Below, piece by piece: positions 8,163 to 15,899 of a stretch of 48,872 nt of DNA. A program made the position numbers and the translations under genes. Positions within the stretch are counted from its first letter, which is position 1. Each line of letters starts with the position of its first letter. The stretch is taken from the NCBI RefSeq assembly GCF_002195995.1, contig NZ_NHON01000002.1, positions 7,501 through 56,372 on the forward strand, given 5' to 3'. The notes under the pieces were generated by a model, which saw nothing but the letters and a program-made list of their open reading frames with translations, ran no database searches and was not told where the DNA came from. Source of the DNA: Inquilinus limosus (GTDB lineage Bacteria > Pseudomonadota > Alphaproteobacteria > DSM-16000 > Inquilinaceae).

Positions 8163-8864
8163 TCATGGTCTCGGCGAGAACGCGCCCTTCTCGGCGATGC
8201 GGGCCAGCAGGCGGTCCCGGGCCGCGGTGACGTGGTCGAACACGGCCTCGCCCGCCGCCGTCGGGTCATGGGCCTCGAAGGCGCGGATCATCTTTTCATG
8301 CTCGGCGATCACCGCGTCGTACATGTCCGGGGTGTAGCCGCCCAGGCTGTCCGCCACCGTCCGCACCACCCGGGTGCGTCCTTCCAGGATCTGCTCGGCC
8401 TCCGGGTTCCGGGCGATCTCGTAGATCCGCTTGTGGAAGATGATGTTCTCCCGCGACGCCACCATCGGCTTGCCGGACCGGATCAGGACGCTCAGATCCT
8501 CGTGCAGCCGGCGCAGCGTGGCGATGTCGGCATCCGTCGCCCGCTCGACCGCGCGATGGGCCAGCATCGACTCGATCCCGACGCGGATGTCGTAGATGTT
8601 GCGGATATAGCCCTCGGTGATGGATTCGATCCGGAAGCCGCGATGGGCCAGCGAGATCAGGATCCCTTCGCCCTCCAACTGGCGCAGCGCCTCGCGGATC
8701 GGCATGTGGCTGACGGCGTAGCGCGACGTCAGGGCCTCGATCGTCAGATGCGTCCCCGGGACGAACTGCCCCGACACCAGGTCCCCGATGATGGCGCGCT
8801 TGACCCTCAGATAGGTCGGCTCGTTCAGCGGGGCTTCGGGGGCGGGGCTCACCCATGGGTCCAC
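8163..8864 (-). CDS. GntR-family regulator, FadR/FCD subfamily
   Basis: A 233-residue protein with an N-terminal GntR winged helix-turn-helix (Met-Pro-Ile-Arg-Glu-Ala-Leu-Arg-Gln-Leu-Glu) and an all-helical FCD ligand domain with metal-binding His residues, typical of regulators sensing small organic acids. The GTG at 8864 has AGGAGA five bases upstream and gives the usual family length; the longer frame reaching 9020 would cross the palindrome and run up to the neighbouring gene's start, so it is rejected. The gene is divergent from the second ABC cassette and convergent with tarD (32 bp apart). It probably represses the operon that starts at 9019 through the palindrome at 8922. Confidence 0.9.
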   Translation of the reverse strand: MDPWVSPAPEAPLNEPTYLRVKRAIIGDLVSGQFVPGTHLTIEALTSRYAVSHMPIREALRQLEGEGILISLAHRGFRIESITEGYIRNIYDIRVGIESMLAHRAVERATDADIATLRRLHEDLSVLIRSGKPMVASRENIIFHKRIYEIARNPEAEQILEGRTRVVRTVADSLGGYTPDMYDAVIAEHEKMIRAFEAHDPTAAGEAVFDHVTAARDRLLARIAEKGAFSPRP

Positions 8865-8921
8865 GGTCTTCTCCTGCGCCGTTCGTCTGTCGCGGCAGAG
8901 TATCGGCGATGCGGCGTTGAC

Positions 8922-8939
8922 GCGCAAATATATTTGCGC
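8922..8939. promoter_or_regulatory. 18-bp perfect palindrome, probable GntR operator
   Basis: The sequence GCGCAAATATATTTGCGC is a perfect inverted repeat, strikingly AT-rich at its centre in a GC-rich background. It lies 57 bp upstream of the GntR start and 79 bp upstream of the second binding-protein gene. TTGACG (8917-8922) abuts it and TATGAT lies at 8945-8950, but the 22-bp spacing between those hexamers is too long for a standard promoter. Being centred between divergent genes, it is most likely the autoregulatory operator. Confidence 0.7.
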
Positions 8940-9018
8940 AAATGTATGATCCGACAAATCGAGGCGTCCATGAGGCGCCGTCGCCAGGGAAGGCTGGCCA
9001 AAGAAGGGGAGGAACGTC

Positions 9019-10170
9019 ATGGCTCATTCCGACGATCGCTCGCGCTTCGGTTCGCAAGGCGCCTGGTCGCGCCGCAGGGTGCTGCAGGGAGGCGCGCTGG
9101 CCGGGCTGGGCGCCCTCGGCCTGTCGCTCACGGGGCGGTCCGGCCTTGCCCTGGCCGCGTCGCCGCAGCCGGATGCCGGGCTGGTCGCCGCGGCCAAGGC
9201 CGAGGGAACCCTGACCTACTATCACACCACCGCGATCGACCCGACCGGGGTCTGGACGAAGGTCTTCACCGACAAGTACGGGATCACGACGCAGAATGTC
9301 CGCGGCCCCAGCTACCCGCTGTTCGAGCGCTGGCTGACGGAGGAGCGGGTCGGGCAGCACATCGCCGACCTGGTGCAGATCACCGACACCGTGCTGATCG
9401 AATCCGCCCATGACGAGGGGCTGGTCGCGGAGTACGCGCCGGCCTCGGCGGCGGGCATCCGGCCGGAGATGAAGAAGGACGGCGTCTGGTACACGATCTT
9501 CGTCAACGCCATGGGGATCGCCTGGAACTCCGGCAAGGTGACGCCGGAGGAGGACAAGCTGATCCGCGAGGGCGGCTGGAACGTGCTGACCGACCCGCGC
9601 TGGGCGGGCCGCTTCGCCACCGGCACCCCGGCCTCCGGCGGCAGTAGCTACTCCTATGTCTACATGTTCCTCGGCGGGAAGCGCGACCAGTTCGGGCCGG
9701 GCTTCGTGGCCAAGATGGCGGCGCTGAAGCCGCAGGTCTATGACAGCAAGTCGCCGATGTACGACCGGCTCGCCGCGGGCGAGCACGCGATCGTCGACCA
9801 GGCCTCGCAGAGCGACATGGGCGGCCTTTACCTCAAGGGCGCACCGATCCGCTGGGTGTTCCCGAAGCCGACCCCCGCCAACCTGACGGTCCAGACGATC
9901 TCGGCCAAGGCCCCGCATCCGAACGCGGCCCGGCTGTTCCAGGACTGGGCGATGAGCGCCGAGGGCCAGGCCGCCTGGTTCAAGGTCGCCGGCGTCGCCT
10001 CGGCCCGCGAGGACACGGTCGACCCCCGCAAGGTGGCGAAGGCCGACTGGTACAAGGAGGACTGGTACGCGGATCCCGAGGAACTCTACATCAACTACCT
10101 GAACGACCCCGGCTACGTCGACCCTGCGAAGCCGATCATCGCCGAATGGAACCAGATCTTCGGCCGCTGA
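9019..10170 (+). CDS. ABC transporter substrate-binding protein, Tat-exported
   Basis: A 383-residue periplasmic binding protein of the iron(III)-type family. The N-terminus carries a twin-arginine signal: Ser-Arg-Arg-Arg-Val-Leu-Gln around residues 17-23, then a hydrophobic stretch ending near Leu-Ala-Ala. Tat export implies folding in the cytoplasm before secretion. The mature part begins with Leu-Val-Ala-Ala-Ala-Lys-Ala-Glu-Gly, the usual first helix of the family. A strong GGGGAGGA site precedes the ATG. It opens the second cassette and is followed 8 bp later by its permease. It is a distant paralogue of the protein at the left edge. The ligand is unknown but presumably an acid handled by the dehydratase at 13071. 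Confidence 0.9.
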   Translation: MAHSDDRSRFGSQGAWSRRRVLQGGALAGLGALGLSLTGRSGLALAASPQPDAGLVAAAKAEGTLTYYHTTAIDPTGVWTKVFTDKYGITTQNVRGPSYPLFERWLTEERVGQHIADLVQITDTVLIESAHDEGLVAEYAPASAAGIRPEMKKDGVWYTIFVNAMGIAWNSGKVTPEEDKLIREGGWNVLTDPRWAGRFATGTPASGGSSYSYVYMFLGGKRDQFGPGFVAKMAALKPQVYDSKSPMYDRLAAGEHAIVDQASQSDMGGLYLKGAPIRWVFPKPTPANLTVQTISAKAPHPNAARLFQDWAMSAEGQAAWFKVAGVASAREDTVDPRKVAKADWYKEDWYADPEELYINYLNDPGYVDPAKPIIAEWNQIFGR

Positions 10171-10178
10171 GGCGCAGG

Positions 10179-11921
10179 ATGACGATCTCCGCGCCCGCGC
10201 TGAACGTGAAGGAGCCGGTGGCCGGCGGCTATGCCGCGCTGCGTCGCCGCCGCCGCGGGCTGGCCCTGCCGCTGGCGCTGGGCCTGCTCCTCGCCGTGCT
10301 GGTGCTGGTCCCGATCGTGCTGATGTTCGTCGGCGCGGTGCGGACCGGCACCTTCGTCGACCCGCGGGCCCAGTTCTCGCTGCGCAGCCTCGCCGCGGTC
10401 TACACGACGCTGCCCTATCTGAAGATCCTGGCGGTCACGGTCGGGGCGTCGCTGCTGGTGTCGCTGGTGGCTTGCGCCATCGGCATCGGGCTGGCCTGGC
10501 TGCTGGCCCGGACCGACCTTCCGGTCAAGGGGCTGATGGAGAACGCGGTGATTGCGCCGCTCTACCTGTCGCCCTTCGTCGGGGCGCTGGCCTGGCTGGT
10601 CCTCGCCTCGCCGAATGCCGGCCTGCTGAACGTCCTGGCCCACGACCTGCTCGGAATCGACGGGCCGGTGATCAACGTCATGACCGCCGGCGGGGTGATC
10701 CTGGTCATGGCGCTGTACAACGTGCCCTATGCCTACATGACGGTCTCGGCCGCGCTGAGGGGCATGGACCCGTCGATGGAGGAGGCGTCCTACCTCAACG
10801 GCGCCGGCACGCTGGCGACCGCCCTGAAAATCACCTTCCCGGTGGTCCGCCCGGCCATCGTCTCGGCCTTCTTCTTCGTCTTCGTGCTGACCTGCGGCAC
10901 CTTCTCGATCCCGGCGGCGCTGGGCGGCACGCAGGCGCTGCCCTTCCTGGCGGTCGACATCTACCGGGCGGTCGCGACCTTCCCGCTGGACTACGCCCGG
11001 GCGGCGGCGATCGGCACGCTGCTGTTCTGGATCTCGCTGATCGGCGTGGTCTTCTACCGCTTCGCCTCCCGGGTCGCGACGCGCTTCGTCACCGTGACCG
11101 CCCGCGGCTACCGCACCCGCCTGGTCCGGCTGCGCGGCTGGCGGGGGCCTGCGATCCTCGCGATCCTGGTCTATGTCGTGCTGGCGATCATCCTGCCCTA
11201 TCTGGCGCTGCTCTACGTCGCCTTCACCCGCTTCACCTCCTCCTCGATCCTCGACGCGGGCTTCACCCTGGACAATGTCCGGTCGGTGATCGGGTCGGTG
11301 GCAGTGCAGCAGTCGATCGGCAACACGCTCTTGGTCGGGGTGCTGTCGCCGACGCTCTGCGTGCTGCTGGGCATCGTCATCGCCTATGCGGTGCGGCGGC
11401 TGCGGGTGCGCGGCGGCGGGGTCCTCGACTACGTCGCCATGTTCCCGATCGCCGTTCCCGGCATCGTCTTCGGCACCGGCATCTTCTGGACCTATCTGAT
11501 GACGCCGGCCTACGGCACGATCTGGATCCTGGTGATCGCCTTCGTCGCCTCCTACATCCCCTTCGCCTACCGCATGGTCGACACCTCGATCCTCCAGATC
11601 GACCGGTCGCTGGAGGAGGCGTCCTCGGTCTGCGGCGCCTCGCATTGGCGGACGGCGCGGCAGGTGACGTTCCGGCTGATCCGGCCCGGCGTGCTCTCCG
11701 CCTGGATCCTGGTCTTCATCTTCTCGATCCGCGAGATCAGCGCCGCGATCCTGCTGGCGTCGCCGAGCAACAAGGTGCTGTCGGTGATGTCCTGGGACTA
11801 TCTCGAATTCGGCAACGTCCAGAACGCCGCCATCATCGGCCTGCTGCAGACGGCCATCCTGATCGCCGGGATCGTGGTGGGGCGATACGTCCTGCGCGTC
11901 CGGCTGTCCCAGGCCGTGTGA
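10179..11921 (+). CDS. ABC transporter permease, fused double domain
   Basis: A 580-residue inner-membrane permease of two fused halves, each with about six hydrophobic segments. The EAA loops are visible as Met-Glu-Glu-Ala-Ser-Tyr-Leu-Asn-Gly-Ala-Gly near residue 200 and Leu-Glu-Glu-Ala-Ser-Ser-Val-Cys-Gly-Ala near residue 479. The ATG at 10179 is preceded by GCAGG and begins 8 bp after the binding-protein stop; an ATG at 10146 would overlap that gene. It forms the channel of the second importer with the ATPase at 11950, and matches the permease at 734 in length and layout. Confidence 0.9.
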   Translation: MTISAPALNVKEPVAGGYAALRRRRRGLALPLALGLLLAVLVLVPIVLMFVGAVRTGTFVDPRAQFSLRSLAAVYTTLPYLKILAVTVGASLLVSLVACAIGIGLAWLLARTDLPVKGLMENAVIAPLYLSPFVGALAWLVLASPNAGLLNVLAHDLLGIDGPVINVMTAGGVILVMALYNVPYAYMTVSAALRGMDPSMEEASYLNGAGTLATALKITFPVVRPAIVSAFFFVFVLTCGTFSIPAALGGTQALPFLAVDIYRAVATFPLDYARAAAIGTLLFWISLIGVVFYRFASRVATRFVTVTARGYRTRLVRLRGWRGPAILAILVYVVLAIILPYLALLYVAFTRFTSSSILDAGFTLDNVRSVIGSVAVQQSIGNTLLVGVLSPTLCVLLGIVIAYAVRRLRVRGGGVLDYVAMFPIAVPGIVFGTGIFWTYLMTPAYGTIWILVIAFVASYIPFAYRMVDTSILQIDRSLEEASSVCGASHWRTARQVTFRLIRPGVLSAWILVFIFSIREISAAILLASPSNKVLSVMSWDYLEFGNVQNAAIIGLLQTAILIAGIVVGRYVLRVRLSQAV

Positions 11922-11949
11922 GCGGCGGCCGCAACCCCGGGGAAACGCC

Positions 11950-13059
11950 ATGGCCAAGCTCAGCGTCGAAGGCCTCGTCGTCGCCTATGGCAGCGTCACC
12001 GCCGTCCGCAACGTCAGCTTCGACGTCGAGGATGGAGAGTTCGTGTCGCTGCTGGGGCCGAGCGGCTGCGGCAAGACCACGACCCTGCGCTGCATCGCCG
12101 GACTCGAAGGCTCCGCGGCCGGCACGATTCGGATCGGCGGCGAGGTGGTGGCGGCCGACGGGCGCGACGTGCCGCCCGAGAAGCGCGGCATCAACATGGT
12201 GTTCCAGTCCTACGCGGTGTGGCCGCACATGACGGTGTTCGAGAATGTCGCCTACGGCCTGCGGACGCGGCGCGAGCCGGCGGCGGCGATCGACGCCAAG
12301 GTCGGCGAGGCGCTGAAGATCGTCGGCCTCGACGGCTTCGCGGCGCGCTACGGCACCGAGCTCAGCGGCGGGCAGCAGCAGCGCGTGGCGCTGGCCCGCG
12401 CCGTGGTCACCTCGCCGCGCCTCCTGCTGTTCGACGAGCCGCTCAGCAACCTCGATGCCGGCCTCAGGGACCGCATGCGCTTCGAGCTGGTCGAGCTGCA
12501 GCGGCGGCTCGGGCAGACCTCGCTCTACGTCACGCACGACCAGTCGGAAGCGATGCTGATGAGCGACCGGATCATCCTGATGAAGGACGGCGAGATGATC
12601 CAGTCCGGCAGCCCGCGGGACCTCTACGAGCGGCCGGCCAGCCGCTTCGCCGCGGAGTTCATCGGCAACGCCAACATCCTGGAGGCCGACATCGTCCGCT
12701 TGGCCGGTGACGGCAGCGCCCTGGTGTCGCTTGCCGGCGGCCCGGCGATCGAGGGGCGGTTCTCACGGTCCGACGGCGTCCGGCCGTCCGGGCCGGTCCT
12801 GGCCTGCATCCGGGCCGAGAGCATCCTGCGGCTGCGGGACGGGGAGGATGGGCCCAACGGCTTCGAGGCCGAGGTCGCGTCGGTCAGCTTCCTCGGGCCG
12901 GTCGTCACCTGCCTGCTGCGCATCGGTGGGATGACCCTTCGCGCCGAGCTGCCGGCCCGCGGCTCGCCCGCGGCCGGAGACACAATCCGCGCCCGGATCG
13001 ACCCGGACGCCGTGATCCTGATTCCGAACGGCCAGGCGCCGTCCGCCCAACACCCCTGA
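11950..13059 (+). CDS. ABC transporter ATP-binding protein
   Basis: A 369-residue nucleotide-binding subunit with Walker A (Gly-Pro-Ser-Gly-Cys-Gly-Lys-Thr-Thr-Thr), Q-loop (Phe-Gln-Ser-Tyr-Ala-Val-Trp-Pro), signature (Leu-Ser-Gly-Gly-Gln-Gln-Gln-Arg-Val-Ala-Leu-Ala-Arg), Walker B (Leu-Leu-Phe-Asp-Glu-Pro-Leu-Ser-Asn-Leu-Asp), switch His in Val-Thr-His-Asp and a C-terminal TOBE-like domain. It is the third gene of the second cassette, 28 bp after the permease and 11 bp before the dehydratase-like gene. It is paralogous to the ATPase at 2502, so the cassettes are parallel gene for gene. Confidence 0.92.
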   Translation: MAKLSVEGLVVAYGSVTAVRNVSFDVEDGEFVSLLGPSGCGKTTTLRCIAGLEGSAAGTIRIGGEVVAADGRDVPPEKRGINMVFQSYAVWPHMTVFENVAYGLRTRREPAAAIDAKVGEALKIVGLDGFAARYGTELSGGQQQRVALARAVVTSPRLLLFDEPLSNLDAGLRDRMRFELVELQRRLGQTSLYVTHDQSEAMLMSDRIILMKDGEMIQSGSPRDLYERPASRFAAEFIGNANILEADIVRLAGDGSALVSLAGGPAIEGRFSRSDGVRPSGPVLACIRAESILRLRDGEDGPNGFEAEVASVSFLGPVVTCLLRIGGMTLRAELPARGSPAAGDTIRARIDPDAVILIPNGQAPSAQHP

Positions 13060-13070
13060 AGGACAGAGAC

Positions 13071-14228
13071 ATGCGTATCGAGAGCGTCGAGACCATCCTG
13101 GTGGACAGGTATCTGTTCGTCGAGATCCGGACCGACAACGGCCTCGTCGGGCTCGGCGAGGGCGGGGCCTGGGGCTTCCACGAGGCGACGGCCGGCGCCA
13201 TCCTCCGCTTCAAGGACTATCTGCTGGGGCGGGATCCGCTGAAGATCGAGCACCATTGGCAGTACATGTATCGCTGGGCGCATTTCCGCGGCTCGGCGGT
13301 CATGGCGGCGATCAGCGCCATCGACATCGCGCTGTGGGACATCGCCGGCAAGCATTTCGAGGCGCCGGTCCACGCCCTTCTCGGCGGCAAGGTGCGCGAC
13401 CGGGCCCGCGCCTATTATCACGTGTTCGGCGAGACCAAGGAGGAGCTGTTCGGCGGGGTGGAGGAGGCCAGGAAGATGGGCTTCACCGCCGTCGGCCACC
13501 TGACCCCGTTCCTCGACAGCCGCCGCGAGGTCCCGTATTTCCAGACCCATGCCGAGAAGATCGCTGACGCGATCGACACGGTGGCGGAATACCGGCGGAT
13601 CGCTGGCCGGAAGATGGATCTGTGCATCGAGATTCACCGCCGGATGACACCGTTCGAGGCGGTGCAACTGGGCCGGGGCATCGAGCCGTTCCACCCACTG
13701 TTCCTCGAGGATCCAATCACGCCGGACAATCTCGATGAGATGGCCTATGTCGCCGACAAGATCTCGATCCCGATCGCGACCGGCGAGCGCATGACCTCGC
13801 TGTGGGAGTTCCAGATGCTGCTGGCCCGCAACGCGGTGCAGATGGTGCGGCCGGATGTCTGTATCGTCGGCGGCATCTCGGGCGCCCGCAAGATCGCGGC
13901 GCTGGCCGAGGCGTCGCATGCCGGGGTGGTGCCGCACAACCCGCTCAGCGCCGTGTCGACGGCGGCCTGCCTGCAGATCGCGGCGACGGCGCCGAACTTC
14001 GTGCTGCAGGAGTTCCCCAACGACACCTGGGACATCACCGACAAGCGGCCGGATTCCGACAGCCTGGTGGCCGGCGCCGCCCGGCATGACGGCGAGGGCT
14101 TCTTGACCATCAGCGACGAACCGGGAATCGGCGTGTCGCTGCGCCCCGACGCGGCCGAGAAATTCCCGTATCGGCCCCGCAAGATCCACACCCGGCTGCA
14201 CAAGGACGGCTCCGTCGTCGACCAATAG
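13071..14228 (+). CDS. Mandelate racemase/enolase-superfamily dehydratase-like protein
   Basis: A 385-residue paralogue of the protein at 3603 with the same signature features: Cys-Ile-Glu187-Ile-His-Arg-Arg at the first metal-ligand position, Leu-Glu213-Asp-Pro, Thr-Gly-Glu239-Arg, no Lys-x-Lys (Phe-Thr-Ala-Val-Gly-His-Leu), His289 in Val-Pro-His-Asn-Pro and the shared C-terminus Asp-Gly-Ser-Val-Val-Asp-Gln. Unlike its paralogue it keeps the Asp (262, Arg-Pro-Asp-Val) that should pair with the His. Arrangement and His-Asp dyad resemble galactonate/gluconate-type dehydratases. It ends the second cassette. After its stop the sequence changes at once to broken genes, so it marks the right end of the ordered catabolic region. 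Confidence 0.9.
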   Translation: MRIESVETILVDRYLFVEIRTDNGLVGLGEGGAWGFHEATAGAILRFKDYLLGRDPLKIEHHWQYMYRWAHFRGSAVMAAISAIDIALWDIAGKHFEAPVHALLGGKVRDRARAYYHVFGETKEELFGGVEEARKMGFTAVGHLTPFLDSRREVPYFQTHAEKIADAIDTVAEYRRIAGRKMDLCIEIHRRMTPFEAVQLGRGIEPFHPLFLEDPITPDNLDEMAYVADKISIPIATGERMTSLWEFQMLLARNAVQMVRPDVCIVGGISGARKIAALAEASHAGVVPHNPLSAVSTAACLQIAATAPNFVLQEFPNDTWDITDKRPDSDSLVAGAARHDGEGFLTISDEPGIGVSLRPDAAEKFPYRPRKIHTRLHKDGSVVDQ

Positions 14229-14293
14229 GGTGGATCAGATGGCGGAACGGTTCGGGCCGGAGGAGAGAGCGAAAAAACGCGAGAGCGTGTCGC

Positions 14294-14680
14294 ACGGCCG
14301 GCGCTGTCGATGACCGGCGCGGACACGGCCGCCACCTCCGGATCGCGCTCACCGCGGGAGACGGCCATGCCGGCGTCCCGGACTGGGGCCAGGGATAAGT
14401 CGCTCGGCTCGGTGAAGGCGAGCAGCACCCGGCCCGCGGCGCCTTGCCCCAAGGGCAGGCGGACACCTTCGTCGAGATGGTGCCGGGCCGATTTGGGCGA
14501 GTTCAGGCGGTAGAGGCAGACCCTCTGGCTCCCGTCGCGGATGTAGAAGGACGCGGTCTCCTGGGTCGCCTCCACCAGGGCGCGCAGCGTCGGCCGGACA
14601 TATTCCCCCAGATCAAAGCCGCGCCTGTACAGCGATCCGAGCCGCCACAGCTCCGGCCCCAGCCGGAACGTGCCGTCGCC
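14294..14680 (-). pseudogene. IclR-family regulator fragment (effector-binding domain)
   Basis: About 129 codons of an IclR effector domain, starting at Thr-Phe-Arg-Leu-Gly-Pro-Glu-Leu and passing through Phe-Tyr-Ile-Arg-Asp-Gly and Leu-Pro-Leu-Gly-Gln-Gly-Ala-Ala-Gly-Arg-Val. The DNA-binding winged helix is missing from the N-terminus (only degraded sequence lies at 14690-14760), and the last strands after Pro-Val-Ile-Asp-Ser-Ala-Gly-Arg are lost. The frame runs open into unrelated sequence on both sides. It faces the second sugar-acid cassette and may once have regulated it. The IS481 stub at 14763 probably removed the 5' part. Confidence 0.75.
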
Positions 14681-14762
14681 GCTGCGGCGCGGCTGTGCCG
14701 GAAACAGGGTGCCGGCCGGCTGGTGCCCGAGCTCGGCGGGACGGAAGGCAGGCGCGGCTAGA

Positions 14763-14884
14763 TGTTTGATCCCAGGCTTTGATGGTGCACCGTTATCCTC
14801 CGAATCCAGGGAGGCTCTATGGGTCAGGTTCTGCATGGGAGCGCCACGACGACAGAGGCGATCCGTCGAGCGATACAACATAGT
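14763..14884 (+). mobile_element. IS481-family insertion sequence remnant (5' end of element)
   Basis: An ATG at 14819 opens a frame reading Met-Gly-Gln-Val-Leu-His-Gly-Ser-Ala-Thr-Thr-Thr-Glu-Ala, the characteristic start of many IS481-family transposases. About 22 codons survive before the sequence switches at about 14884 into the antisense of an aminotransferase gene. The upstream 56 bp, starting near TGTTTGATCCC, would be the left end of the element. A longer frame continuing to 15397 is a chance fusion. Recognition of the N-terminus is from memory of the family. Confidence 0.6.
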
Positions 14885-15304
14885 CATGTCGGCCGGGCGG
14901 CCGTGCAGGTGGACGGGAACGATCGCCTTGGTGCGCGGCGTGATCGCGGCCTCGACGGCCCCGGTATCGATCGTCCAGGCCCGAGGCTCGATGTCGACAA
15001 GGACCGGCCGCGCGCCGGTGTACTGGATCGCCGCGACGGTCGCCACGAAAGTGAACGCCACCGTGATGACCTCATCGCCCGGCCCGATCCCGCAGGCCAG
15101 CAGCGCCAAGTGCAGCGCGGAGGTCCCGGAATTGACCGCCACGGCATGGGACGTACCGCAATAGGCCGCGAAGGCATCCTGGAAGGCCTCCACCTCGTCG
15201 CCCAGCCCGTACCGGCCGGACCTGAGAACCCGCAGCGCCGCCTCTTCCAGCGGTTCGCGCAGCGAGGCGTTCTGCGCCTTCAGGTCGGCGAGCGGTATCG
15301 TCAC
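14882..15304 (-). pseudogene. DegT/DnrJ/EryC1 aminotransferase, N-terminal fragment
   Basis: Starts at a GTG (15304) with Thr-Ile-Pro-Leu-Ala-Asp-Leu-Lys and runs through the family's PLP-dependent sugar-aminotransferase N-terminal half: Gly-Arg-Tyr-Gly-Leu-Gly, Gly-Thr-Ser-His-Ala-Val-Ala-Val-Asn-Ser-Gly-Thr, Gly-Asp-Glu-Val-Ile and Val-His-Leu-His-Gly-Arg-Pro-Ala-Asp-Met. It breaks off there at the IS481 stub, before the catalytic Lys, so it cannot be functional. Intact relatives have about 370 residues and make amino sugars for surface polysaccharides or antibiotics. Confidence 0.8.
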
Positions 15305-15899
15305 GCAATCTGCTCCGCAAGTGGTGGTGGCCAACATCTCCGTCGCCCGACCCGCGCTTGGTACAGTATCTGGGATCCCGTAAATCGGGCTATCTGATGT
15401 TCAGACGAAAGCCTGCAATACCGTAGTACCCGCACTCAGCTCTGTATCCACAATGGATGCGAACCCAGCTCGCTTTCGTGGCTGGTGGGAGGTCTTCGGT
15501 CATGTCCGGTTCGGTGAGCGAACTGCGACGACCGGTTCCGGGCATCCTCCGCGAGTCGGAGTAGCCGCGAGCGCCCGGGATCATGCCGTCTTGAGCTAAG
15601 TCCGGTTTCGGAGCGGCGACCCAATGTCTCCTGATGGCGCCGACGGGCCGGGCTTAGTTGGCTGGGATCGGTCCGGAAAGTCGGCGAGGCTACTCCGCCA
15701 CCGGCTCGGCCAGGGCAACCATCGCAGCGCAGGTGATCCGGAATTTTGCGGAATGGCGCCAACAGGTTCTGGAGCACTTGCACAATCAGGTGGAGGCATC
15801 CGGCAACTTGCTTGGTCACAGGTGATCATCCCGCAGAACGAGATGATCGCCTGCCGTATTGCTCGGAACGGCGGTCCGAGGACTTAGGGCAGCGGACCT
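15305..15899. other. Gene-free scar region
   Basis: No convincing coding region. Several short frames exist on both strands but none shows a recognisable domain or a ribosome-binding site. The clear structure is the repeat copy at 15501-15640. The stretch separates the aminotransferase fragment from the aldo-keto reductase. Confidence 0.6.
15501..15640 (+). repeat. Dispersed ~140-bp repeat, copy 1
   Basis: Starts CATGTCCGGTTCG and ends CCTGATGGCGC. It has the same length and landmark order as the copies at 19860 and 23289: an opening CATGTCCG, a GCGACGACCGGTT segment about 25 bp in, a second GTCCGGT core about 100 bp in, and a terminal ATGGCGC. It is strongly diverged from the other copies. 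Confidence 0.55.

Noticed and set aside
13745-15337. 530-codon minus-strand frame as a single fusion protein
   Set aside because: It joins a DegT N-terminus, IS-derived sequence, an IclR fragment and antisense of the dehydratase gene. The parts are unrelated truncated genes that happen to share a frame.
14819-15397. 192-codon plus-strand frame starting like an IS481 transposase
   Set aside because: Only about the first 22 codons are transposase; the rest is antisense of the DegT fragment, so it is a chance fusion.
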